Assembly (NCBI GenBank): GCA_026214975.1 | Contig: CM047815.1 | Span: 84,464,800 to 84,528,799, forward strand | DNA length: 64,000 nucleotides | Source: Gentiana macrophylla | Taxonomy: Eukaryota; Streptophyta; Magnoliopsida; Gentianales; Gentianaceae | Reading direction: 5' to 3' | Shown: piece after piece, positions 22,401-34,261 of the stretch | Position numbering within the stretch: the first letter of the stretch is position 1 | Layout of the letters: each line of letters begins with the position of its first letter | Notes under the pieces: generated by a model | The model's input: only the letters and a program-made list of their open reading frames with translations | Told to the model about the DNA's origin: nothing | The model's database searches: none | Made by a program: the position numbers and the translations under genes

Positions 22401-23989
22401 AGAATATTAACTATGGTCAAGTAATACAATAAGACTCCTGCGACAAGTAATCACATGCGGAATATATACACTAAACAGCTGAATTCAAGAAGTCCTGTGA
22501 TAGGCAAAATAGTTCCAATTATGCCGTAGGCACCGAATATCAGTATAACATCATAGAAGTATGACTTAATAACTATATGGAAATCCTGTGATAGCTGTGG
22601 GCATCTAGAATTAGATAAAAGAAACTTTCTGTGTGGATCCCCACTTTCAAGCTATCAATTTCATCGTATTCATTGCTCCTACAATCTTCAAATAGAATTT
22701 GATTTTGTCCAACAAATGTCAATTCTTGAATATCAACTAAATTAACTTATAAGAACCTCTAAAAAGCAAAGTAATGTTGTTGGACGATACATAACCACAT
22801 AATGACATCTAAAAATAATAACTTGATGATGCTCAATTAAGCACCACTAATTTAACAGGGCCAAATATTGCCTACGTATCCTGTGTCTTGTCCAGGAATC
22901 AAGCCTTACGTAGTTCCTGGAGTTATGTATTTATAGTCATAAATCCGCGTTAAGCACTGAATTATAAGGCGGCGATGTCTATTGACGTTAATAACCCTTA
23001 TTGGGCCTAGCCCCTTTCCCAAATAATCCCATGGATACTGGGCTTGTGAAGTTGGGCCGGACTTCCGGTCTCGACTCGAAAATCTCCGACATGGGTGTTC
23101 GAGATAGGACACTTGTATAACCTGCTGGCTGTTGTGGTCCTCATTGACACTTGTCCGGTTCGACCCACGGTGATTGTTGTAGGCTTGGATTCTCTAAAAC
23201 GCCAGCTGGACCGATCAGATAATTCCACGCGGAGGGGTGAAATCCCGTATCATCATAACTTATCTAGCATATTGTGGTAATTTATCCTATATTTAGCAGA
23301 TTACAGAATTAGTGATGACTTTCAACTGAGAATATCACTTTGTATAAAGTAACATTCTTTTAAGGCATCATAACTCCTTGAAGGTCCCCATTTCCACATG
23401 TAACATGGTGGACTAAAACTCCTACCACGATTCAGATACATAATAAGAGCAAACCGACAGCAAAAATTTATGCACGCAATTGAATAGCAAATTCAGTATG
23501 GATAACACAAGCAAACAACTAAACCAGCATAATCAAAATAAGACTGAATGCGCATGTGACTTAGTATAAGCACAACCTCCACCAATTCTAGTAATTGGAA
23601 AAAGAAAATGCCGTAACATGCTAAGTACAAGTGAATTACGCAGCTTAAAACAGTTCAAAGAACAGAAAGCTAACCTCGTCTTCAGCATTAGAGTGGTGTT
23701 TGTACATTAGTCTCAGAAAACGATACCGCTCCGCCAGCGGTTTAATGTCAGCTAGTTGACCGGTAGCAAACTCCAAAGCCGAGCGGTAAAGAGATTTGAG
23801 CTCCGACCTAATTGCTCTGTGAAAAAACAAAAGCAACAAAATCGGTGCGTTCTGCTCTGCAACGCATCCTTTTCCTGATGAAGACTTGGACTCCGTCGCC
23901 GTAGCATTATTCAACGTTCCACTTAGCAACACCGCCACTCCTCCTCCTCTTCCTCCACCTCCACCTCCTTCCTTCCCCTCCGTCGCCAT
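16424..23989 (-). CDS. BTS: BRUTUS/HRZ-like hemerythrin RING E3 ubiquitin ligase
   Basis: My 14-exon model, high to low: 23675-23989, 22078-22287, 21576-21770, 21042-21424, 20343-20571, 20028-20196, 18750-19940, 18465-18636, 18129-18347, 17920-18057, 17299-17533, 17121-17180, 16759-16830, 16424-16567. All introns are GT-AG. The sum is 3732 bp (1243 residues), close to Arabidopsis BTS. There are three hemerythrin domains (about 40-200, 295-470, 645-800). Their iron ligands sit in phrases such as [18 protein letters not shown], then WHRAI, then FHKAI, HSNAEDA and DHKQEE. A CHY zinc finger follows ([16 protein letters not shown], about 990-1070), then CTCHY, a RING-H2 (CPICCEFLF ... [12 protein letters not shown] ... 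CPIC, about 1125-1168) and a C-terminal zinc ribbon (LCHDC ... [10 protein letters not shown]). Family members bind iron through the hemerythrin domains and ubiquitinate bHLH regulators of iron uptake, acting in the nucleus. The frame is intact. Intron 1 holds a solo LTR. Confidence 0.95.
17261..17282. repeat. (AC)n microsatellite in a BRUTUS-like intron
   Basis: An AC dinucleotide run of 22 bases within the intron between exons 11 and 12. Confidence 0.9.
17750..17830 (+). repeat. Possible tRNA-derived SINE remnant
   Basis: In the intron between exons 10 and 11, CAGCCTCGGTGAC (A-box-like) is followed about 40 bases later by GTTCGATTCC (good match to the pol III B box). This spacing is typical of plant SINE heads. 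No 3' tail or flanking duplication was found, so this is tentative. Confidence 0.3.
22824..23255. mobile_element. Solo gypsy LTR in BRUTUS-like intron 1
   Basis: The 432-bp segment starts TGATGATGCT and ends GTATCATCA (7-bp inverted ends TGATGAT/ATCATCA). It is flanked by TAACT at 22819-22823 and 23256-23260. It shares TTGCCTACGTATCCTGT, CCAGGAATCAAG, ACGTAGTTCCTGGA and the CCACG-GGAGG-TGA segment near its right end with the gypsy LTR at 49395-49794. No internal element sequence is present, so it is a solo LTR. It lies between BRUTUS-like exons 1 and 2 and could carry cryptic promoter or terminator activity. Confidence 0.88.
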
Positions 23990-24650
23990 TCCCAGTCTCT
24001 CTTCACAATACCTAGCTACTCAAAATTCAGTTACACTACACAACACATACAGCAATTCCCTCCGTATACACAGCTCAAGGCAGGTGAGCCTAAAGATATG
24101 TCCCTATGAATAATTATGAACCAAATGATGAAGAAGAAAAAAACAAAGGATTTCAATTCAATATACAAATGTAAACAGTGTTGTTGAAAAGAAAAAAGAA
24201 AAATTGCGATCAACTTCCAGAAGGAGATGAATTGGTGTTTTTTTTACCATTCCCTCTGTCTGAGTTTCTATGTATTGTCTGTATCCATATTGTGGGGCTG
24301 AATATATATATGTATGTGGCTGTGTTACATGTGGAGGGTGTACGGATCCAGTGGAAATAGTAAATGGTTATCATAAATGATTTTTTTTTTTTTTTTTTTT
24401 GAGAATTGATAAATTCATTTAAATTTCTACTATATATTAATCCAATATATATATATATATATATATCCGTAATACTCACAAACTTAGTCTGACGATGTAT
24501 TATTTGGCGATAATGGATCTAAGAATTATTTTAAACACATCATTCATCATGCGACCTAAAATGATTAATCCGAATTACCAAATCCATTATATCTCTAGCT
24601 TATATCTTAGTTATAAAAATATACAAAGAGTAGTTGAAAATATCCACTTT
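23990..24650. other. Upstream region of the BRUTUS-like gene
   Basis: This holds the presumed 5' leader and promoter. A T20 run (about 24381-24400), an AT run (24447-24466) and other AT-rich sequence are visible. I found no confident TATA box or named cis-element. Confidence 0.4.
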
Positions 24651-24654
24651 CACA

Positions 24655-24985
24655 GACAAATAACTTGATCTTGCTCAGTTTGCCGACTATGTAATCACGA
24701 AGAAGAAACAATTCTTCATGCTTTAAAAATACTTATTCAAACAACTTTGTTATGGTATTTGGAACTGGCGGAACAAAGTCCTTAATGACATTCGTAGAGA
24801 TTGCCTTTCATCTCATATACTTCTTTCTAAAGCGGTTAAACGTTCGAAAGAGCTTATATTAGTCTGGGGTGTCACGGTCTAACAAATGTTGTAATTCAAA
24901 GTTGCTTTTTTTTCTTTGTTCTTGTAACACGTCATCTCCGGATGTATATCGATAAAAATCTCTTTTAGAAGAAAAAAAAGGTAGT
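24655..24985 (+). pseudogene. LINE (L1-type) 3' end remnant
   Basis: CRLCNHEEETILHALK matches the zinc-knuckle-like C-terminal motif of plant L1 reverse transcriptase proteins (CxLC...EE--HALxxC). It is followed by WRNKVLNDI-type sequence in a shifted frame and an A-rich tail (AGAAGAAAAAAAAGG). The usual last Cys of the motif is missing and the frame breaks several times. Only the last 330 bp of an element survive, as expected of a 5'-truncated LINE insertion. Confidence 0.55.
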
Positions 24986-25208
24986 TTACATATTTATGTC
25001 AAAATTACGCATTTCATCTATGCATGATATGACATGTTAAATACTCTTTGCGTTATAAATAATTTAAATCCAACCTATATATACTATTTCAATAAGCATA
25101 GTTTTGTACTTCTACTACAATTATAATTTGATTACTAAAGAGTGAGATAAAGAAAGGGAATGTATTTTCACACAGCAAATTATTCTGACTCAATACGACT
25201 CATAAAAC

Positions 25209-25530
25209 AATGATTATTCTGATTCAACTTGAGTCGGATTTTTTAATGTTTTCATACCCGTCTGGTCGGGAAGACTTTCGCTCTAGATCGGATGAGGGGC
25301 TTAACATTCGCATCGAAATTCGATCAGAATTAACGCGTTTGCAAATTTTTCCGACCCAATTTGAGTCAAAGCGATGATTATTCTGATTTAATTCGAGTCA
25401 GAATTTTGAATGTTTTCCATACCCGATACCGGTCAGAAAGACTTTCTGACTAAAAATGAGTTAAGAATACTTTTAACATTCTGTTTGAAATTTGATCAGA
25501 ATCAACGAGTGCAAAAAAACATAAATTTGA
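25209..25530. repeat. Two-copy tandem repeat of about 164 bp
   Basis: TGATTATTCTGATT at 25211 recurs at 25375, each followed by GAGTC, GAATGTTTTC or TTAATGTTTTC, CATACCCG, AAGACTTTC and TTTGATCAGAAT-like sequence. The copies are diverged. The window shows no larger array. Confidence 0.6.
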
Positions 25531-26115
25531 AAGGTAAAAGTGGAAAGAAAAAAATCTATATGTTAAGACTTTTAATTGTGTGAATAGACATTCTCATTAA
25601 AAAAAAAAAAAAGATTGTGATACAATTATGATATAAAAAGTTACATGTGTAGCATCTTCACATTGAATATGGCCGGCGCTAGATTTGTATTTTTCATCTG
25701 TTGGATGGTACCTATCACGTTTCCTATCAGTTTCTATAAAAAAAATTTTACACTTTGACTAGTTTATTTCATTTTTCTTAAAAATTTGGAAGGATAATAC
25801 ATTGACTTTTTTTTTTTTTTTTTTAGGGAATATATAATACATTGACTTGGATATTATATCTAACATTTAATTAGTTACACCGTATTCTTCCTAATTATAA
25901 AAAATCACCATATTACCATGATATTTTTTTAGTACTCTTATCGTGAGTAAAAGTTATAGTATGCAGTTATTGTATCACGCCTTTCTTTTAAGTTAAATTA
26001 TACTACCAAAAATGTGCTTTATCATATATACAGGTTTTTTTTTTTTTCACCTAAACGAAATTACTGTATCTCAAATGCATATGGTAGGACTCGAAAGTCT
26101 CTGAGATCGATGTAT

Positions 26116-26610
26116 GTAACGCCTGCTCTACCGATAATGCTTAAATAAATCATAAATGCCCTCATCAATCGCCAGACCGCTGCTTCGCCGGCCTAAAAGA
26201 GCCTAACGTAGTCGAGTTGATAAGACTTTTATGTCTCACTTATATATGGGTGTGAACATTCACTTACTTTACCGATGCGACTTTACATTTCTATAAGTGA
26301 TCGACGCCTCGCCAGACGGCCAAGATTGCTTTCGTGATCGCCCCTACCATAGTGAATTAAAGTCGTCCATCCTTACACTGTCTTTTTCAGATGATGCAAA
26401 TGTAGTTCTGCTCGATAATCGGCCTCGATATTATTCATGTAACGGGCGGGCACTTCGGGCCTCAGAACGCTTAAATGAATCATAAATGTCCGGTCAATCG
26501 CTTATATATCCGCTATCGCTTGTTTAAAAGCGATTAACTAGAGTTAATGAAGCATTTACGTCTCACACTTATATGGGGGTTAATATATGCATGTCGGGCG
26601 TTTTTTTTTT
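26116..26610 (+). repeat. Dispersed repeat family E, copy 1 (internal tandem pair)
   Basis: It comprises two related units starting GTAACG at 26116 and 26439, exactly 323 bp apart. Each contains a CTTAAAT-AATCATAAATG phrase, GTCTCAC-CTTATATGGG and a GACTTTA end. The spacer contains CGCCTCGCCAG-CGGCCAAGA. The same arrangement with the same 323-bp spacing occurs at 58493-58995. It may be part of an LTR or another transposon; the class is unknown. Confidence 0.65.
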
Positions 26611-26904
26611 ATAAGGACTCGATATCCGGAACGGGTGTCACAATCGGCTTAACCTTCGAGGTAAGTTTTATTGGCAATAATTTAACATATTTAATTATCT
26701 AATTTGAGAGACAAGGAACGAATAATCTCGAGTATACCATATTATTCGATTTATTTGATTATACCAGGATTTTTTTTCGTAAATATAGCAGCAATTCCGT
26801 AAATGGACCAAAATAATGCTTACGGCTTTCCCACTCCAAGAAACTTGGAAACCGAACCTTTTACTTTATTTGCCATTAAATTTTGTTTCTATATATAAAT
26901 AAGG

Positions 26905-27265
26905 AGGAATGAGGGAGAAGGATATAAATATTTCATCATTTGAGTAGAATGACAGTTTTTTGAAACTTTTGCATAAAGGACAAAACCATTTATCCACTGT
27001 CGAAATTCACTTTTTGTTCAAATTCATCATTTAAATTCACAAATAAATTCACTAAATTTCAAAATTCATTTCAATCGAAAGTCATTGATTTTCGTGATTC
27101 ATTCATTAAATTCACTAATTTCGGGATTCACTAAGGATATTCACCGATTTTCGGGATTCACCGTCATTCTTCTCATTATAAAAATTACGCAATTGTTCTT
27201 TCCTATAAAAATATGTGAATTGCTCGTTACTTAAAAATATTCCAGATTGTGTCATTATCCCTAAT
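26905..27265 (+). repeat. Dispersed repeat family D, copy 2
   Basis: It shares GAGGGAGAAGGA, TTGAGTAGAA, the repeated GATTTTCGGGATTCA phrase, ATTATAAAAATTACGCA and TTATCCCTAA with the copy at 15035-15390, in the same orientation. Confidence 0.6.
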
Positions 27266-28610
27266 GATCCTCATAAATAAAGGCAGTAACATTATTGTCT
27301 CGGTAATGCCAAAAAATTATGATGCAGGACTCTTTATTATAACAGATCGTCGAATTAAACGTGACAATCATCTGACGGTCTGTTCTAATAGGAAGTTTTT
27401 AAAGCAGAATTACCTGACAATGCCAGCATAATTACGTGATAAAAAAACATAACTAAAATCCAAATAATTACTCTGACATAAAAATATGTTTTGACAAATT
27501 CAGTACCTAAACAAGTATCATAAATAGATAGCAACATAAAGGCACATACGTATACTACACGCCTTATGGAATATATGTCACTTTACATCTTCTTGTTTGT
27601 CGCTTAATATAAATTATATTAGATTACTAATGATACATTTATTATTATTTTTTATGTTACCCCTTAATTTATCAATAATCTAACTAATTTGCATTACTTT
27701 TTAACTATTGAATAAATGATACTTAAGGGATATTTTAGTTATTTCTCCTTAAAATCTATGGTATTCAACTACTTTCTTAATTTATATAAAAAAACACTCA
27801 TAATTAATGCTTTATACTTTGGGATGAAAGTAGTACTTGACTACATGTTCCCTAAATCAAATCTACATGCCATAAAAATTTAATGTTGTTTCTGATACGA
27901 AAATAATCCTTAAAGCTTTCGAGTATGAGATACGAAATCGGTAAAAAAAAAAAAGGAGGTTGGAACTTGAGAATCTCCTATAAAACACATATACTACGAT
28001 AAAAATTCACAAAAAAATGATACTATATATAAGATTAAAAACTAAGCTTAATACGAAGGAAATTAATGTGTTTTATGTTTTATATTATATATACAGAAAG
28101 AGATATATAATATTGAGAATTTAGGTCAAAGGCTAAAATTTCCACGAAGTTTCTTGCCCACGGTATAATGAAAAATTCATGTGAAGGTTAGTAATGTACT
28201 TAATTATTTTGTATATTATTAAGAGTATATATATAATATATTCAAAATGTCGGTGAAGGTACATTTCCCTCTATGTACGTAGGTAAGGCTGAATGAGAGA
28301 TGGAGTCAATAATCTCCTTTCAAAACCAGTAGTTTTAGTTCCCACGGTATTGTATAACGAAACACATGCGAAGACGATTTATTTTGTTAAATGAGAGATT
28401 ACGACATAATTATAATTTTAAAGATTGAGAGGGAGAAATAAGAAGGGCACACATTAAGCTTGTGGTAAGAGCGTGGAATTGATGGGTTTACCTAATCGAC
28501 TCACGCCTTCACCAATCTAACACGTACATTCCTCATGTCCCTTGGAAAAAAAAAAAAATTTAATTAGGAAGCAACGTACAAGTCCTTGAAGTAATATAGA
28601 AACTAAAGAA
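27266..28610. other. AT-rich intergenic DNA, no gene seen
   Basis: No reading frame here shows family motifs. Homopolymer runs and scattered short repeats are present. A segment at about 27560-27830 with a GGGATGAAAGTAGTA end may be a very old Stowaway-like element, but the opposite end is not recognisable. Confidence 0.5.
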
Positions 28611-28613
28611 ATA

Positions 28614-28664
28614 GGGTAGGGGTAGGGGTAGGGGTAGGGGTAAGGGTAAGGGTAAGGGTAGGGT
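28614..28664 (+). repeat. G-rich hexamer tract (TAGGGG/TAAGGG)
   Basis: About eight consecutive hexamers, first TAGGGG and then TAAGGG. It resembles telomere-type repeats, but the plant telomere unit is TTTAGGG, which is not seen here. Four adjacent GGGG runs separated by TA could form a G-quadruplex. Confidence 0.85.
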
Positions 28665-30099
28665 CAGTTCTAACGGAAGTAACTTTTGATGAGTTTTGAG
28701 CCCTTCCACAGCGAAACTGAGCCATCAAACCACCTATCAATTAGTAAAAACAAAGAGGGTAAAGTAAAGAAAGCAGTTGTACCACCCTTGTGACTGCCTA
28801 TATACCCTTGATGAGATCAAACTATCATAGTTCAAAGGTTAAGTGACCGTACATTTTCCGTTGTTGAAAGGAAGGTTCATATAGTATGAGAACGTAACAA
28901 TGACATAGGAATAACAAACTTGTTTCCATGTCCGGTAAGTGGTAGCATCGATCATTGTGATAGTGGATTGTTAATAATTTTAATATGCATATCTTCTTGA
29001 AGAGTTACGAGGTCAACCTATCAGTGATGATGATATGATACGCGCATACGGGTAAAATCAGATGCCTCATGACAAAACCCTGTTTAAGGCCTCAATAAAG
29101 ATGTAAAGTTGAGCCTCCAAGGAGTCGTGTGGCGTTGAGGCCAGCTGTCACTTCATGTTGAAGGCGTCTTTAGCCTTGTGCCTAAACACGTCTCAATCAT
29201 TGACGTCTTTGGTGGTTTTGAGGCGTGAAGCCCTCAACCGCAGTGGACTCCTAAAGGCCTTAAACCATGAGTCCTCTGAGGACGGTATCCTATCTTATTA
29301 TCTTTCTCTATAAGAAAAGAGAACAAAACTTCAAGAAAAAGGCCACGTCCCTGTTTTGCTAACAATAATTCCGTCTGGGCTTTTTTTTTATTGTTTTTGT
29401 GGTCCAGTCTGTTTTGGCCCACTTAATGTTCGGCCCTTCATTGTGATTAGGTATTCTGTGTTTCTGAGTCCCTTCATTTGCCAAAAAAAGAACAAAAAAA
29501 AAAAAAAAACAGTTGGTCTGGTCGAGTGTACGGCGGTAGGGGTTGAGGGACGCTTCTCTACCTGCTTCTGGTCTTTATCGGTGGAACTGGTGGCTTCGAA
29601 TGACGGTTGGCCGGCGTAGTACTCATAGAGACGTGTTTCACGTTTCCGATTTGACAGGAAAGGCGTCGCCTTTACACCTTCTGGAAGTTCTTGCGTCATG
29701 GAGGCTGGATATGCATTGCCCTTCGAGTGACAGCTGAGAGGTAAAGATTCGTCCTCTTCTATTTCTGGTTATATTTGGTTTTCTAGGCATTTCTTTTTAA
29801 AGAAAGTCTAGGGTTTTCTTCTCTGTTAGATTTATTCATACACGTTTCTAGGGGTCAGTCATAGGTGTTTCAGGAAAGAAAAACCTTTTACCCAATGGAT
29901 TATACTCTGCTCTTGTACTACGGTGATTCCCTTTGTTGCATGCTTAGATCATTGTGTAAAAACTTTTCTCTCATTAGTTTGCCGATATATACTCCTTCTC
30001 ATCCTCATTCACTTTAGTCACATTAACTGCTCTCCTTTTTTTCCTTCTCTCCTTTTTTTCCTACTCTCAAATGGGTGAGATGCTCTGAATATTAGGGTT
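28665..30099. other. Intergenic DNA, no gene seen
   Basis: No protein family was recognised. A segment at 29,130-29,280 contains inverted GGCGTGAAGCCCTCAAC / GGCCTTAAACC-type phrases. Poly-T and poly-A runs flank 29,380 and 29,500. The 5' terminus of the Helitron probably lies in this stretch but could not be located. Confidence 0.4.
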
Positions 30100-33000
30100 A
30101 TGATCAGAGCGTATAACAATAACTTATCATTCACGTCTCTTGGTTTAAAATATGATAAAAAAAAAACTAGCAAGAAGAGACAAAGGAATTTACACTTTCA
30201 GAGTTCAAGGTCAAGTTTATCATTGGATAAATGACCTTTTGCCGGATGAAGGCATGCCAAAAAATCTTCAGTTCTACTATCATGACACCGATTATGAACT
30301 TGAATAGCGTTTATGTAGCACTTCTTCTCTAGATCAACAAATCTTGAAAAACCTTATTCATATCTTACGTGTTAATCCGTACGCTAGATTCTTTCGTGGA
30401 CTAGCATCTATTCCTGATATAGAAAATAAACAAATCATATTAAGGCATAACCCTCTTGTCAATCATAAAAGATATGCTAACCCTACTGTTTCTCAAGTAG
30501 CGGTGTTATTGGAAGCTGATGAAAATAATTGTGAAGTTACACATAGAGACATTAGGGTTTACAAACATAGTGGAGAGTCAAGAAGCATTCACTATCATTA
30601 TGGATGCTATGATCCATTGCAGTACCCACTTATGTTCCCGTTTGGCGATCCTGGCTGGCACCAAGGAATAGCCAAAAATGGTGTAAAAGCCAAAAAAACG
30701 TGTCTCTGTGCTCACAGGTACAACTACACACATGATTTCACCTTCAGCATCCTCGACAGCTGAACAGTTGTTGCAATCTGAAGACCTAGGTAGTTTGATT
30801 TCTTTATATTTTTGTAGCTAAGGCTTCTTCCAATGATTTGTTAGCTGACTTTGTCTTTTCCTTATTACCAGTTGCATCTGATTTTCACTCCAACTATGGG
30901 TGTGTATATCATGCGAGAGTTTTATTCAGTATAAGTTTCAGGTTAGAGTTAATGACAATACCCATATCCTCCGTTTCGGTAGACTTTTCCAGCAATATTC
31001 TGTAGATATGTATGTCAAATTAGAAACTCAAAGACTAGAATTCTACCGAGCTAAATCTAAGCAAGATGAAATAAGACAAGAATTCTTGCAAGGGATAGTA
31101 GATGCAGTTGGTTCTGGCGAACATGAACCATCAAATATAGGACAAAGAATTGTTCTGCCTGCTAGCTTTATAGGCGGCCCTAGGCATATGCGGCAGAAGT
31201 ATGTAGATGCAATGACTCTTGTTCAAAAATTTGGAAAGCCTGACCTATTTTTAACAGTTACGTGCAATCCTAATTGGCCTGAAATTAAAAAACATCTACA
31301 TCCAACTGAGCTTGCGCAAGATCGACCAGACTTAACCGTTAGGGTTTTCCATACTAAGATAGAAGAAATTAAGATTGAACTTATTAAAAATGAAATTTTT
31401 GGTGAGATAGTTGCATACACATATGTAATTGAGTATCAGAAAAGAGGGCTTCCACATGCACACTTTCTTCTTATACTAAAAAATGCACATAAACTTTACG
31501 ATCCAGCAGAATATGACAAATTTGTTTCGGCAGAGCTTCCAGACAGAGACCTAAATCCTTGGTTATACCAGGCTGTAGTGAAACACATGGTCCATGGACC
31601 ATGTGGAGAACTAAATCCAGCAAATGTATGTATGCGTAAAGATAATACGTGCAAAAACTCTTACCCTAAACAATTTTCTAATGAAACAAAATCTTCTTCA
31701 AATGCATATCCAACATACCGCAGGCGGAATGATGGTAAACAAGTTAAAGTAAAGGGTGCATGGGTCGATAATAGATGGGTCGTACCTCATACACATTACT
31801 TAGTTGCTAAATTTGATTGCCATATAAATGTAGAGATATGTGCTCCGATAGTAGCAGTTAAATATATCTATAAGTATATATGTAAAGGTAGTGATAGAAT
31901 TTTGTTCCAGTTGTCTAACGCAGCCGAGCAATCTACTGTTATTGATGAAATAGAGCGATTTGTATCAGCTCGTTGGGTGTCACCGCCTGAAGCACTTTGG
32001 CGAATGTTTAGATTTCCCATGAGTGAGATGAAACCTTCTATCATTCGTCTTCCATTGCATCTAGAAAACTACCAGACTGTCTCATTTAGAAATACACAAG
32101 ATTTGTCTGATATTCTTACAAATCCACAGCAGTTCAAAACAATGCTGACTGAGTTTTTTTACATGAATAGAACAGACACACATGCTCAAAGAATTAAATG
32201 TACATATGCTGATTTTCCTACACACTTTGTTTGGATTTCAAGTAAAAAACAATGGACCTTACGGAAAAAAGGAGAATCTATAGGTCGTATTGTGACTGCA
32301 CATCCATCTGAGGGAGAGAGGTTTTACCTTAGAATGCTTTTAGCTTATGTAGAGGGTCCTACGTCTTATCAATCCCTTAAAATGTTTGACAATAAGTTGT
32401 TGCCACTTTTAGAGAGGCAACTTTACTTAGAGGGCTGCTCCAAGATGATAATAGTCAAGAATTGTGCATGGAAGAGGCAGCCATTTTCCATATGCCTTTT
32501 CAACTTATGAGGCTTTTTGCTACAATATTAGTTTACTGTTGTCCCAATGATCCAGAAAAACTTTTTCTAACATTTGAGGACAGCATGTCTGAAGATTTTG
32601 TTAGGGATTTAAGCCTTCATAAAATTGAGGTTAGGTGCAAAGTCCTCTTACAACTAAATTCATATCTTAAAACTATGGGGAAAACACTTGAAACATATAT
32701 TACTACCCTTATGTCAGATATTAATGAAAGCCCTGAAGACTTAACAAGAGAATTAAGAACAGAGAGTAATATAGTTGTTACGCCTGCTGAATTAAGTCTA
32801 AAACATTTCCTCAATTCAAAGCAAAAACATATATTCAAAACAGTAATAGATGCTGTCTATACCAATAAATCAATGGCTTTTTTCATCGACGGTCCTGGTG
32901 GAACCGGTAAGACATTTTTATACAGAGCATTGCTTGCAGAAATCAGAAGCAAAGGCTTTTATGCATTAGCTACTGCAACATCTGGGATTGCAGCTTTTAT

Positions 33001-34202
33001 CTTACCCGGTGGTAGAACTGCACACTCTAGGTTTAAAACCACTTGACGATTCTGAGTTCCCTACATGTAGGGTTAGTAAACAGTCTTCCCTTGCTACACT
33101 AATAAAAGAAAGTAGGTTAATTATTTGGGATGAAGCTCCTATGGCAAAAAGATCCGCAGTCGAAGCTTTAAACGACATGCTTCAAGATATTATGCCAAGC
33201 TCTGAATTATTTGGTGGAAAGGTTATAGTTTTAGGAGGAGATTTTAGGCAAACACTGCCTGTTGTTCAAAGAGGAACCAAAAAACAAGAGCTTGATGTAT
33301 GTCTTATAAACTCTCCTGTGTGGCAAAAAATAGAGAAGTTTTATTTGACTGAAAATATGAGAGCTAAAACAGATCCTTATTTCACAACTTTCTTAATGCT
33401 TGTAGGAGAAGGAAAGAACCATATTGAAGATACCGGTTACATTCAGTTACCTAAGTCTTGTCTTATAACTTCGACTAATAATGAAGATCAAGATCTTTTA
33501 AAGTTAATCAAAGCAGTATACCCAGGTATAGATGACACACAAACAAACACAGTCTATGTTAATAGAGATATACTAACAACTAAGAACCAATTTGTTGACG
33601 AGGTTAATAGCATGATGATTGATAGATTTCCTGGGGAAGCTGTTCAATACATCAGCTTCGATGAAACTGAAAACCTTGATCTTCAAGGACAATATCAGGA
33701 CTTGTTAAATAGTCTAACGCCAAATGGATTACCTCCACATAAATTGACTTTAAAAATAGGTGCTCCAATCATGTTGCTGCGTAATCTTAATCCATCTGAA
33801 GGCTTATGCAATGGAACACGGTTAGTCTGCAAAAATCTTAGTCGTAATGTCATACAAGCTGAGACTTCTTTAGGTGATTTTGCTGGAAATCAAGTTTTCT
33901 TACATAGAATTCCACTGCAGCCTCCAACAAATGAAATGTATCCGGTCCCTTACAAGCGTGTACAGTTTCCAGTAAGATTGTGCTTTGCAATGACAATAAA
34001 CAAAGCTCAGGGTCAGACCTTAGACTTTGTTGGTATTTATTTAAAAGAACCGGTGTTCTCTCACGGCCAGCTTTATGTTGCATTATCACGTGCAAAAACA
34101 TTGTCCTCTATATAAGTGTTGCTTAGGAAAGAGTGTAACGATAAAACATCTTCTCTTGAAACCAAAAATATAGTTTACAAGGAAGTGCTGACACAACCGT
34201 AA
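30100..34202 (+). pseudogene. Helitron RepHel (Rep endonuclease plus PIF1 helicase), broken
   Basis: Recognisable order: IRAYNNN-SFTSLG (30103), then RDKGIYTFRVQGQVYHW. Next is the Rep domain with FLTVTCNPNWPEI, HUH motif GLPHAHFLLIL (near 31447) and tyrosine motif VKYIYKYICKG (near 31857), which contains the Y-x3-Y pair. The helicase follows with Walker A GPGGTGKT (near 32893), Walker B LIIWDEAP, GGDFRQTLPV, and ALSRAK near the end. The protein nicks and unwinds the element for rolling-circle transposition. Damage: an A10 frameshift at 30157-30166, TAG at 30305-30307, breaks at about 30764-30930, about 32450 and about 33035, and a TAA at 34113-34115 followed in frame by 28 more codons to 34202. 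The N-terminal Cys-rich part usual for RepHel is not seen. Confidence 0.92.
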
Positions 34203-34261
34203 AGATTGTATTTAAAAAGGTAGCTTAACGAAGACGCATCTTATTTGTCGTCTTCGCTTTT

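Noticed and set aside
22906..23280. Frames of 60-73 codons in BRUTUS-like intron 1
   Set aside because: They fall inside the solo LTR, which explains the sequence.
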